This document shows positions 1 to 6,479 of a stretch of DNA of 7,967 nt, one piece after another. The DNA lies in the NCBI GenBank assembly GCA_031550095.1, contig JAVBOX010000002.1:1-7967 (forward strand), given 5' to 3'. Below the pieces are notes generated by a model. That model worked only from the letters and a program-made list of their open reading frames with translations. It was not told the DNA's origin and did no database searches. The DNA is from Avichristensenella sp031550095 (GTDB lineage: Bacteria > Bacillota > Clostridia > Christensenellales > Aristaeellaceae). Both the position numbers and the translations under genes were made by a program. The first letter of the stretch is position 1. Each line of letters starts with the position of its first letter.

Positions 1-2050
1 AATCGATGCCGAATAAATCGATGAATTGCCGTTTTCCTTGGCTTTCCGCGTTATGTTTATCTCCCATCATAAGCGCCGCGGATAGAAAGGAATCAATATT
101 CACGTAGGAATTATTGTTTTGTTGGGTCATGCTGGCTGGATCTAAATCCAACAGCGAATAGAGGACGCCCGGTTCCGGCGTGAACTCTGGTGATGTAATG
201 TCCTGTAGTTTATCTGAGATTAGCAGCTGAACCTTCACATTTTGATCCGGCAAAAGGCGGTCAATCCGGTCAAAACCAAAGGGCGTGAGAATAACGCAGT
301 TCGTCAGCGGCGCATCCGTATTGTTATGGATTTCCCCGTGAATGCCATCCTTTTCGACCCAGAGTACCGCCTCAATTTTGCCAATATCCATCTCGACATT
401 CGAAGCGGACATCAGCTTGGTATCCCACGCGGAGCTTGTAGTGAAGCCAATGGACGGATTTGAACCAAACCGATAGCGTTGCCGCAGGGATTGAGGGCGG
501 AAGAGCACATCCGCCAAATTGGAGGAATCATTATAGTATGCGTTATCCGTTAGCACGGTGGGGAGCTTGCCCAGGCTGGTGTTGATGGACATTTCTCCCC
601 CCGTGGCTTTTGACACTCCAATATAGGTGTTGATCTGTGTGCCTTCATCGCTCATGTTGATGGTTGAAACCGTTAAAGCGACAGGCTTGTTCATGGTGGA
701 ACCCTGGCTTAGCAGGAATAATGCCAGCGCAAAGACCACCGCCGAAGCGGGGGCAAAGAGCCAAAGCCATTCCCGCTTATCCCATTTCTTCAGCAAAAGA
801 TAGCCGCCGAAACCCGCCACCGCCAGATAAGCCAAGAGCAAGAGAAGGATGGGAACGCCGCTCTCCTCATTTGGAATTTTCATGGAGCGCGTGAGCTCGT
901 TGATGGAATAATAGTTATTGGAATAACGGTATTGATCCAGGCGGTTCAACATCTTCAGATAGGAATCCGATATGCTCTCTCGCAAAACTCGCGGCCAAAA
1001 GGAGGAAATGCCCGGCCATGTCGCCAGGGGTTTCTTTCCCATGTCAAACGAGGCGGAAAAGATGAACCCCTGATCCGCCGCGTGGAGCGACAAAAGGCCC
1101 AGTTCTCCTTGGCTTATCAAGGACCCTTTCTTGGGCAATGGGGTAATCCAGATGGGCTCGCCTACCGGGCTCTTGTCAGCCATGCCCGCATAGCGGAGAA
1201 GGGCAGGGGAAATGTCCTCCGCCTCTTGAAGTTTTCCGGCCTCTATCCCCGTCCATTTGAAAAAAAACGGGTAGCCCATGGCCGCTTGAGCGCCGCCGGA
1301 TACATAGACGACGCCGCCGTTGAGAAGCCAATGGGTCAAGGATTTCTGCTGATCTTCCCCAAGCGTTCGGGCATCCACCCCATCGATGACCAGCATGGAG
1401 AAGCACGCCATCAAATCGTCCGTCGCAGGGAAGCTACCGGAGGATAGGGGAATGGTTAGCCAAGTCTCGCCGCGAAGGGTATCCAGGCCGTTCGCCCGTT
1501 GGTTCATATACATCAAAGCGGTGGGGTCCCCAGACAAAACGCCGATCGCCACCGTTTCCGGCGCGACCGCGCGGCTTGGAGTCACTCGCTTTTCCGCCAC
1601 AACCTTTCCGCCAGCAACCAGCTCAAAAGCATACATATCCTGCCGCATATTGGGAAAAATCGGTACCAAAACCCGCTTGGTAGCGCCTCCGGCCAAGGTC
1701 AGCGGAACTTCGTATCGATCATATTCCGTGTAAGAAAAAAAGGAATTAACGCATAGCAGGCCATCGAAGTCCTGCCCGTTATTGGTAATTGTGATGGCGG
1801 CGGGCATCCAACGGCCCATGATCAGCAGGCCGTCATATCCCAGCTCGGCGGATATTGAAAAGGACGGGTTATTCACAGGCGCGACGGTAGGTTCCGGCGA
1901 GGGGACGGCGGTTGGCGTTTCCGCAACCGCCGAAACGGGGATTGCTTTCTGATTGACAGTTGTTCCCGTCGCCGACGCAATGCCCGGTGTTATGCTCAAA
2001 AGTAAAAAAAGAAGACAAATGGATGGGACCAGTCCCTTTGTTTTGCGCAA
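1..2050 (-). CDS. Large secreted/membrane-anchored protein of unknown function, glutamine-amidotransferase-like segment (partial, C-terminus off window)
   Basis: The frame is open without a stop from 2050 to the left edge (683 codons). An in-frame TGA at 2075-2077 and the absence of ATG or GTG after it force a TTG start at 2050, with AAGGAGG (2060-2066) nine bases upstream. Residues 1-27 form a signal peptide: RKTK, then a hydrophobic core, then ASA as a likely cleavage site. A Pro/Thr-rich linker follows (about 44-62), then a probable beta-sandwich (about 65-165; ITITNNGQDFDG). A segment at about 219-255 (LVIDGVD, then GGVVYVSGG) resembles class I glutamine-amidotransferase-like folds without an obvious catalytic Cys. 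A WPG...FW motif lies at 345-352. Two membrane helices (about 400-420 and 428-447) flank a short basic loop (KKWDKREW), so the remaining C-terminal part should lie outside the cell. The family resembles large surface proteins common in Firmicutes; its function is unknown to me. The gene lies 91 bases after nadE and is probably co-transcribed with it. Confidence 0.88.
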   Translation of the reverse strand, partial: MRKTKGLVPSICLLFLLLSITPGIASATGTTVNQKAIPVSAVAETPTAVPSPEPTVAPVNNPSFSISAELGYDGLLIMGRWMPAAITITNNGQDFDGLLCVNSFFSYTEYDRYEVPLTLAGGATKRVLVPIFPNMRQDMYAFELVAGGKVVAEKRVTPSRAVAPETVAIGVLSGDPTALMYMNQRANGLDTLRGETWLTIPLSSGSFPATDDLMACFSMLVIDGVDARTLGEDQQKSLTHWLLNGGVVYVSGGAQAAMGYPFFFKWTGIEAGKLQEAEDISPALLRYAGMADKSPVGEPIWITPLPKKGSLISQGELGLLSLHAADQGFIFSASFDMGKKPLATWPGISSFWPRVLRESISDSYLKMLNRLDQYRYSNNYYSINELTRSMKIPNEESGVPILLLLLAYLAVAGFGGYLLLKKWDKREWLWLFAPASAVVFALALFLLSQGSTMNKPVALTVSTINMSDEGTQINTYIGVSKATGGEMSINTSLGKLPTVLTDNAYYNDSSNLADVLFRPQSLRQRYRFGSNPSIGFTTSSAWDTKLMSASNVEMDIGKIEAVLWVEKDGIHGEIHNNTDAPLTNCVILTPFGFDRIDRLLPDQNVKVQLLISDKLQDITSPEFTPEPGVLYSLLDLDPASMTQQNNNSYVNIDSFLSAALMMGDKHNAESQGKRQFIDLFGID

Positions 2051-2059
2051 GGCGGAAGC

Positions 2060-2066
2060 CCTCCTT
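2060..2066 (-). promoter_or_regulatory. Shine-Dalgarno site fixing the TTG start of the surface protein
   Basis: AAGGAGG on the minus strand lies nine bases before the TTG at 2050. Because the frame is closed by TGA at 2075-2077 and contains no ATG or GTG before the signal peptide, this site decides the start. No convincing promoter or terminator was found in the 91-base gap to nadE (2051-2141), which is AT-rich near the nadE stop. Confidence 0.8.
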
Positions 2067-2141
2067 CTCGTTGTTCAAATAACAGACGATTTAGAGGGTG
2101 TAAATGTTCATTTATCATGGGAATTTATTCAATAATATTTA

Positions 2142-2891
2142 TTAAATAATTTGTTCTATCGTTTTTCCTATGTAAGTAACGGACGGCCTTCTCTTGTGCT
2201 CGCTCCGCGTATGAAACCGCTCAATGATTTGAACCTCTTCTGCCGTCCCTTCGCCAGTTTCTAGGTATCTGTCGATGGCCGCGTAGGTGATTCCCATGTC
2301 CTTTTCGTCCGTCTGTCCCTCGAAAAGCCCGGCGGAAGGGGCTTTGTCTAAAATGGACTCGGGCGCACCTAAATGGCGCAAAAAGGCATAGATCTCCGAA
2401 ACCAATAGATCCGCGATGGGGTTGATGTCATACGCCCCGTCTCCCCATTTCGTGAAATACCCCATGTAGATCTCACTGCGGTTGCCCGTGCCTACCACCA
2501 GCCGGTTCTCAGAAAAAGCTACGGCGTAAAGCGCCGCCATCCGGAGCCTTGGGGCAATGTTGGATGCCGCCGCCTCTGTAACTTGCCCGGAGGATTCCAA
2601 GGCGAGCATGAGCGCTTCCCGGGTTTTTGTCAGGTCCACCGTTCGCGTTTCAATGCCAAACTGATTGGCTACCGCTAACGCGTCCTGAAAATCCTCGACA
2701 TAGTTTCGCTTGGAATGGCAGGGGAGGGCGATGCCAACCGTGTTGCCGCACGCCTTCTTACAGAGAATGCCCGCCAGGGCGCTATCCTTTCCGCCGCTAT
2801 TCCCAAAGACAAACCCTGTCGCGCCGCTCTGCTTCAGGGCTATTTTTAAGAAGGATACTCGATCCATCAGCTCTTGATCAAAATTTCTCAT
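2142..2891 (-). CDS. nadE: NAD+ synthetase, ammonia-dependent (NadE)
   Basis: Catalyses the last step of NAD biosynthesis in the cytoplasm: nicotinate adenine dinucleotide plus ATP plus ammonia to NAD+. The 249-residue protein is one N-type ATP pyrophosphatase domain with no N-terminal nitrilase (glutaminase) domain, so it should depend on free ammonia or a separate donor. Visible motifs are the pyrophosphate loop SGGKDS at 32-37, the NIAPRLRM helix at 111-118, GTGNRSE at 134-140, and GYFTKWGDGAYDINPI at 144-159. The last block is followed by KAPSAGLFEGQTDE, which is diagnostic for NadE. The ATG at 2891 is preceded by AGAGGAG (2900-2906) and a near-perfect promoter. It is transcribed divergently from gnd and followed on the same strand by the large surface protein. 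No key residue appears to be missing. Confidence 0.96.
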   Translation of the reverse strand: MRNFDQELMDRVSFLKIALKQSGATGFVFGNSGGKDSALAGILCKKACGNTVGIALPCHSKRNYVEDFQDALAVANQFGIETRTVDLTKTREALMLALESSGQVTEAAASNIAPRLRMAALYAVAFSENRLVVGTGNRSEIYMGYFTKWGDGAYDINPIADLLVSEIYAFLRHLGAPESILDKAPSAGLFEGQTDEKDMGITYAAIDRYLETGEGTAEEVQIIERFHTRSEHKRRPSVTYIGKTIEQII

Positions 2892-2934
2892 GGACTACGC
2901 TCCTCTTGGTATTCAAAGATTTCCTGTTTGCAAA

Positions 2935-2963
2935 AGTATAGCGTTTTGCCAATTGGCTGTCAA
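2935..2963 (-). promoter_or_regulatory. Sigma-A promoter of nadE
   Basis: On the minus strand, TTGACA (2958-2963) and TATACT (2935-2940) are separated by exactly 17 bases. This is a perfect -35 and a -10 with one mismatch to TATAAT. The predicted start is near 2927-2928, giving a leader of about 36 bases before ATG 2891, with AGAGGAG at 2900-2906. Confidence 0.85.
2948..2957. promoter_or_regulatory. 10-base perfect palindrome in the nadE promoter spacer (possible operator)
   Basis: GCCAATTGGC is a perfect palindrome that abuts the nadE -35 inside the spacer. Symmetry does not extend into the flanks. A protein bound here would block nadE transcription, but a 10-base palindrome can arise by chance and it matches no regulator motif I can name. 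Confidence 0.25.
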
Positions 2964-2993
2964 TTTATTATGTCGCTTTTCCTTATTGAGTGC

Positions 2994-3022
2994 TTGACGG
3001 GGAAACCTTATAGTGATAGCAT
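2994..3022 (+). promoter_or_regulatory. Sigma-A promoter of the gnd-larA operon
   Basis: TTGACG (2994-2999) and TAGCAT (3017-3022) are separated by 17 bases. The -35 is one mismatch from consensus; the -10 is weaker but lies in an AT-rich stretch. The predicted start is near 3029. The two divergent -35 boxes (this one and nadE's) are 30 bases apart, so both promoters share a compact control region. Confidence 0.7.
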
Positions 3023-3034
3023 AATATATCATTA
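3011..3034. promoter_or_regulatory. Imperfect inverted repeat over the gnd -10 and start (possible operator)
   Basis: TAGTGATA (3011-3018) and TATCATTA (3027-3034) form an inverted repeat matching at 7 of 8 positions with an 8-base spacer. It covers the -10 box and the predicted transcription start. This is where a repressor of gnd could bind. The regulator is unknown, and the AT-richness weakens the case. Confidence 0.35.
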
Positions 3035-3052
3035 ACATGGGGAGATGTGCAT

Positions 3053-4498
3053 ATGCAGAATATTGGCCTTATTGGAGCCGCGGTGATGGGCAGCAACCTT
3101 GCGCTGAACATGGAGCGCCACGGTTTCTCCGTAGCCGTTTACTCCCGCACGCCTGAATCGGTCACCCGTTTCATCGAGGGACCCGCCAAGGATAAAAAGA
3201 TCGTCGGAACCTATTCCCTTGAGGAATTCCTCGCGAGCCTGGAAAAACCTCGCCGTATTTTGATGATGATCAAGGCCGGCAAACCGGTTGACGATATGAT
3301 TGCCAAGCTTCTGCCCATGTTATCCCCCGGCGACATCCTCATTGACGGCGGAAACTCCCACTTCCCGGATACCATCCGCCGTGTAAAGCTGGTTGAAGAG
3401 GCAGGCATGCTCTATATAGGAACGGGCGTGTCCGGCGGCGAAGAAGGCGCCTTGACGGGCCCCAGCATCATGCCTGGCGGCTCGCCCGCTGCCTGGCCTT
3501 TCGTAAAGCCCATTCTGCAGGCGATCGCGGCCCATACGGACGAAGGTGAGCCCTGCTGTGACTGGATTGGCGAAGGCGGCGCAGGCCACTTTGTCAAGAT
3601 GGTTCATAATGGCATTGAGTACGGCGATATGCAGCTCATCTGCGAGGCCTATCAGCTCATGCGCGATTACCTGGGGATGACCGCCGATGAAATGCACGAG
3701 ACCTTCGCCGCCTGGAATAAGGGCGATTTGGATAGCTACCTCATCGAGATCAGCCGGGACATTCTGGCCTTCAGGGATCAGGACGGTTCCTCTTTGGTGG
3801 AGAAAATCCTGGATACCGCCGGGCAAAAGGGAACGGGAAAATGGACGGCCATTGCCGCTTTGGATGAAGGCGTACCCCTCACCATGATTGGCGAGGCTGT
3901 TTTCGCCCGCTGCTTGTCCGCCATCAAAGATGACCGGGTTGCGGCCTCCAAGGTTCTGCATGGGCCCGCGCCAAAGTTTACGGGCGACCGCGCCGCTTTT
4001 TTGGAGCACCTCCGCCGGGCGCTCTATGCTTCCAAGATCGTCTCCTATGCCCAGGGTTACACCCTCATGCGGGCTGCGGCGGCCACCTATGGCTGGAACC
4101 TCAACTACGGCGGCGTGGCGCTCATGTGGCGCGGCGGCTGCATCATCCGTTCAGCGTTCCTTGGCAAAATAAAAGAGGCCTTTGAGCGGAACCCTTCCCT
4201 GGCCAATCTCCTCCTGGATCCCTATTTTAAGGACGCAGTGGAAGGCGCCCAAGATGGCTGGCGGAAAGTTTGCGCTGAAGCGCTGATGAACGGCATTCCC
4301 GTGCCGGCTTTGACAAGTGCCCTGTGCTACTTTGACGGCTACCGCAGCGAGCGGCTTCCCGCCAATTTGCTGCAAGCCCAGCGAGATTACTTCGGCGCCC
4401 ACACCTATGAGCGGATTGACGCACCCCGTGGTGAATTCTTCCACACCAACTGGACGGGTCATGGCGGTGACATTTCCGCCTCCACCTACAACGCCTAA
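3053..4498 (+). CDS. gnd: 6-phosphogluconate dehydrogenase, decarboxylating
   Basis: Oxidises 6-phosphogluconate to ribulose 5-phosphate and CO2 while reducing NADP+ (oxidative pentose phosphate pathway, cytoplasm). At 481 residues from ATG 3053 it is full length for the long form. It shows the N-terminal Rossmann nucleotide loop (GLIGAAVMGSNLALN, 5-19), IDGGNSHFPDT (97-107), and the signature GTGVSGGEEGA (123-133). GHFVKMVHNGIEYGD (178-192) carries the catalytic Lys182 and Glu189, and RGGCIIR lies at 360-366. The C-terminal FHTNW substrate tail is intact. An in-frame GTG at 3047 is possible, but GGGGAG (3039-3044) sits only two bases from it and eight from ATG 3053, which also gives the normal family N-terminus MQNIGLIG. 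It is the first gene of an operon with the LarA homologue. Confidence 0.97.
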   Translation: MQNIGLIGAAVMGSNLALNMERHGFSVAVYSRTPESVTRFIEGPAKDKKIVGTYSLEEFLASLEKPRRILMMIKAGKPVDDMIAKLLPMLSPGDILIDGGNSHFPDTIRRVKLVEEAGMLYIGTGVSGGEEGALTGPSIMPGGSPAAWPFVKPILQAIAAHTDEGEPCCDWIGEGGAGHFVKMVHNGIEYGDMQLICEAYQLMRDYLGMTADEMHETFAAWNKGDLDSYLIEISRDILAFRDQDGSSLVEKILDTAGQKGTGKWTAIAALDEGVPLTMIGEAVFARCLSAIKDDRVAASKVLHGPAPKFTGDRAAFLEHLRRALYASKIVSYAQGYTLMRAAAATYGWNLNYGGVALMWRGGCIIRSAFLGKIKEAFERNPSLANLLLDPYFKDAVEGAQDGWRKVCAEALMNGIPVPALTSALCYFDGYRSERLPANLLQAQRDYFGAHTYERIDAPRGEFFHTNWTGHGGDISASTYNA

Positions 4499-4515
4499 AT
4501 GAGGGGGGAATGGTA

Positions 4516-5793
4516 ATGCTGAGCCTCTCGCTTCAGGCGGATAGCGCCGGCGGGCTTTCCGCTTTGGACATACATGGCGCTTTGGATCGCTTTTTGCAAT
4601 CCTTCGACCCGCCGCCTCAAAAGGTCCTGATGATACCGCCGGATTTTACCCGCTTTCATTCAGGCGCCGGGATGATCACGGCCCACCTGTACGGCGCCTT
4701 GAAGGATCGCTGTCAGGTGGATATTCTGCCCGCCTTGGGCACCCACGTGGCCATGACCGATGAGGAAATTCAGACCATGTATGGCCACGGGATTCCTCTT
4801 TCTCGTTTTTTCACCCACAACTGGCGCACGGATGTTGTGAAGCTGGGGGAGGTGCCCGGGGAATTCGTTTCACGGGTTTCGGAAGGGCTGGTTGTGGATC
4901 CCATTCCAGTGGAGGTCAACCGCCTTGTGATGGATCCTTCCTATGACTTGGTGCTCTCTATCGGCCAGGTGGTACCCCATGAGGTGGTCGGCATGGCCAA
5001 CTACAGCAAGAACATCTTCGTAGGGTGCGGCGGAAGCGCCATGATCAACGCCTCCCATATGCTTGGCGCGTTTTTCGGCATGGAAAGGATCATGGGCAGG
5101 GATTTTTCACCGGTGCGAAGGGTTTTTGACTACGCCGAGAAAACTTTCCTGTCTAAAGTACCTCTCTGCTATGCGTTGACCGTCACCACCGCGCCGGAAG
5201 GCAGTATTCGCACCCATGGGCTTTTTATCGGCCGGGAGCGCTCCTGTTTCGAGCAGGCGGTATCCCTCAGCCAGCGCATGAACCTCACCTTTGTGGAGGA
5301 GCCGCTGAAGAAAGTGGTCGTTCTCTTGGATGAAAAGGAATTCAAGAGCACCTGGCTTGGCAACAAGTCCGTATACCGCACCCGGATGGCCATCGCCGAT
5401 GGGGGAGAGTTGATGGTTTTAGCCCCCGGCGTGGAGCGCTTCGGCGAGGATATGGCCATCGATGCCCTGATTCGCAAGTACGGATACTGTGGCCGGGAAA
5501 ATGTGCTGAAGCTAGTCCGGGAAAATGGGGATCTGGGGGGAAACCTTTCCGCCGCCGCTCACCTCATACACGGTTCTTCGGACGGCCGTTTTTCCATCAC
5601 CTATTGCACCCAAAAGGTCAGCAAGGAAGAAATCCAGGGGGTATGCTTCAATTATTTGCCCTACTCCCAGGCGATTGAAAAGTACAACCCAGCCAAGTTG
5701 AAGGATGGATACAACACATTGCCCGATGGGGAGATGATCTTCTATATCAGCAATCCGGCTCTCGGCCTATGGGCTGTACAAGGCACTATCTAG
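4516..5793 (+). CDS. LarA-family nickel-dependent 2-hydroxyacid racemase/epimerase
   Basis: LarA enzymes invert the carbon bearing a 2-hydroxy group by hydride transfer to a nickel-pincer nucleotide (NPN) covalently bound to a lysine. The N-terminal domain (old name DUF2088) is clear: IPPDFTRFHSG, LPALGTH, and the active block PHEVVGMANYSKNIFVGCGG. Numbered from ATG 4516, His155, Lys165 and His181 have the same spacing (10 and 16) as His174, Lys184 and His200 of Lactobacillus plantarum LarA. THNWRTD (His101) fits its His108. All cofactor and catalytic positions thus appear present. ATG 4516 was preferred because GAGGGG at 4501-4506 is well spaced from it; ATG 4510 in the same frame is an alternative adding two residues. 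The gene begins 17 bases after gnd and ends before a terminator. No larB, larC or larE cofactor gene lies in the window. The substrate is undetermined; the gnd linkage hints at a sugar acid. Confidence 0.85.
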   Translation: MLSLSLQADSAGGLSALDIHGALDRFLQSFDPPPQKVLMIPPDFTRFHSGAGMITAHLYGALKDRCQVDILPALGTHVAMTDEEIQTMYGHGIPLSRFFTHNWRTDVVKLGEVPGEFVSRVSEGLVVDPIPVEVNRLVMDPSYDLVLSIGQVVPHEVVGMANYSKNIFVGCGGSAMINASHMLGAFFGMERIMGRDFSPVRRVFDYAEKTFLSKVPLCYALTVTTAPEGSIRTHGLFIGRERSCFEQAVSLSQRMNLTFVEEPLKKVVVLLDEKEFKSTWLGNKSVYRTRMAIADGGELMVLAPGVERFGEDMAIDALIRKYGYCGRENVLKLVRENGDLGGNLSAAAHLIHGSSDGRFSITYCTQKVSKEEIQGVCFNYLPYSQAIEKYNPAKLKDGYNTLPDGEMIFYISNPALGLWAVQGTI

Positions 5794-5819
5794 GGTTTCG
5801 TCTTGTTAACGCCTTGATG

Positions 5820-5854
5820 GCGCCTTCCTGAAAATGGAGGGCGTTTCTTTTTTT
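5820..5854 (+). terminator. Rho-independent terminator of the gnd-larA operon
   Basis: GCGCCTTCC (5820-5828) pairs with GGAGGGCGT (5836-5844) in nine pairs, two of them G-U, around a 7-base loop. TTCTTTTTTT follows to 5854. It lies 26 bases after the larA-type stop codon and separates that operon from ridA. Confidence 0.85.
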
Positions 5855-5897
5855 GAGATGGAACAAAATAATGCCAATACCGATCTTCATCGAGGTG

Positions 5898-5926
5898 TTC
5901 AACTCTTGGGCAAAATATGGTATACT
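5898..5926 (+). promoter_or_regulatory. Extended -10 promoter of ridA
   Basis: TATACT (5921-5926) is preceded by TGG at 5918-5920, which makes an extended -10 (TGn-TATACT). The -35 at a 17-base spacing is poor (TTCAAC, 5898-5903), as is usual for extended -10 promoters. The predicted start is near 5933, about 24 bases before the ridA ATG. Confidence 0.65.
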
Positions 5927-5956
5927 GCCCTACATAAACAACAGGAGGATGTATAC

Positions 5957-6337
5957 ATGAAAAATGAACCCATCATCGCGGCGGGAGCCCCTGCCGCTGT
6001 TGGCCCTTATTCCCACGCCGTTCGCTCAGGAAAGCAGCTCTTTTGCTCCGGGCAGCTGGGACTCGATCCCGCTACCGGGCTGTTGGTGGAAGGCGTTGAG
6101 GAACAAGCGAGGGTTGCGCTTTCGAATCTAAAGGCAGTCCTTGAAGCCGCCGATATGGAGATGGCGGATGTGGTGAAAACCACCGTTTTTCTAAAGAATA
6201 TTGAGGATTTTGCGGCAATAAACGCCATTTATGCCGAGGTTTTCGGAGAGTTAAAGCCCGCCCGCTCTTGCGTCGCCGTGGCCGCGCTGCCAAAGGGCGG
6301 CCTGTTCGAGATTGAGGCGATCGCCCGCAAGGGGTAA
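5957..6337 (+). CDS. ridA: RidA family reactive enamine/imine deaminase
   Basis: RidA (YjgF/YER057c/UK114) proteins are small cytoplasmic trimers. They hydrolyse 2-aminoacrylate and related enamines/imines released by PLP enzymes, protecting those enzymes from damage. The 126-residue protein is full length. It shows GPYSHAV (16-22), SGQLGLDPATG (31-41), TVFLKNIEDFAAIN (76-89) and PARSCVAVAALPKG (101-114). Arg103 is the expected carboxylate-binding arginine (Arg105 in E. coli), and Glu118/Glu120 lie in the conserved tail. AGGAGG at 5943-5948, eight bases ahead, fixes ATG 5957. The frame stays open upstream to an ATG at 5834, but that start lies inside the terminator loop and before the promoter, so it is rejected. 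Its own terminator was not found, so read-through into cobT is possible. Confidence 0.95.
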   Translation: MKNEPIIAAGAPAAVGPYSHAVRSGKQLFCSGQLGLDPATGLLVEGVEEQARVALSNLKAVLEAADMEMADVVKTTVFLKNIEDFAAINAIYAEVFGELKPARSCVAVAALPKGGLFEIEAIARKG

Positions 6338-6443
6338 TTCTCTTGAATAATAATATACAGCGCTTTTTGCGGCCTCACTGCTGGCTGATGCCTCGCGCAT
6401 AAGGAGGCGACATTGGAGCGCCCATGGGAATCGATGTTTTTCG

Positions 6444-6472
6444 TTGAAAACCCCTTTTCTCTGTGGTATGAT
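6444..6472 (+). promoter_or_regulatory. Sigma-A promoter of cobT-cobO, probably giving leaderless mRNA
   Basis: TTGAAA (6444-6449) and TATGAT (6467-6472) are separated by 17 bases, and TGG directly before the -10 adds an extended -10. Each hexamer has one mismatch to consensus. Transcription should start at 6478-6480, and the cobT ATG begins at 6480, leaving zero to two bases of leader. Confidence 0.65.
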
Positions 6473-6479
6473 CAACCGC

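Noticed and set aside
1869..2078. Minus-strand 69-codon ORF beginning with ATG just upstream of the surface protein
   Set aside because: It has no ribosome binding site of its own. It reads the signal peptide region of the real gene in another frame and stops where that gene continues.
242..2135. Several plus-strand ORFs of 60-171 codons across the left 2 kb
   Set aside because: They lie opposite a continuous minus-strand gene with a signal peptide, membrane helices and a good ribosome binding site. Their translations are rich in Arg/Pro and resemble no family.
2051..2141. Separate promoter or terminator between nadE and the surface protein
   Set aside because: The AT-rich gap offers partial -35/-10 matches only at wrong spacing, and no hairpin with a T-tract was seen.
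3320..4009. 229-codon minus-strand ORF inside gnd
   Set aside because: It is antisense to a fully conserved gnd, with no recognisable domain, promoter or ribosome binding site. It is a frame shadow in GC-rich coding DNA.
5834..5956. N-terminal extension of ridA from ATG 5834
   Set aside because: It would start in the terminator loop, upstream of the ridA promoter, without a ribosome binding site. It would add 41 residues that RidA proteins lack.
6338..6479. Cobalamin riboswitch upstream of cobT
   Set aside because: No B12-box-like sequence was recognised, and the 142-base gap is shorter than a typical cobalamin riboswitch. The promoter also lies so close to the start that it leaves no leader.
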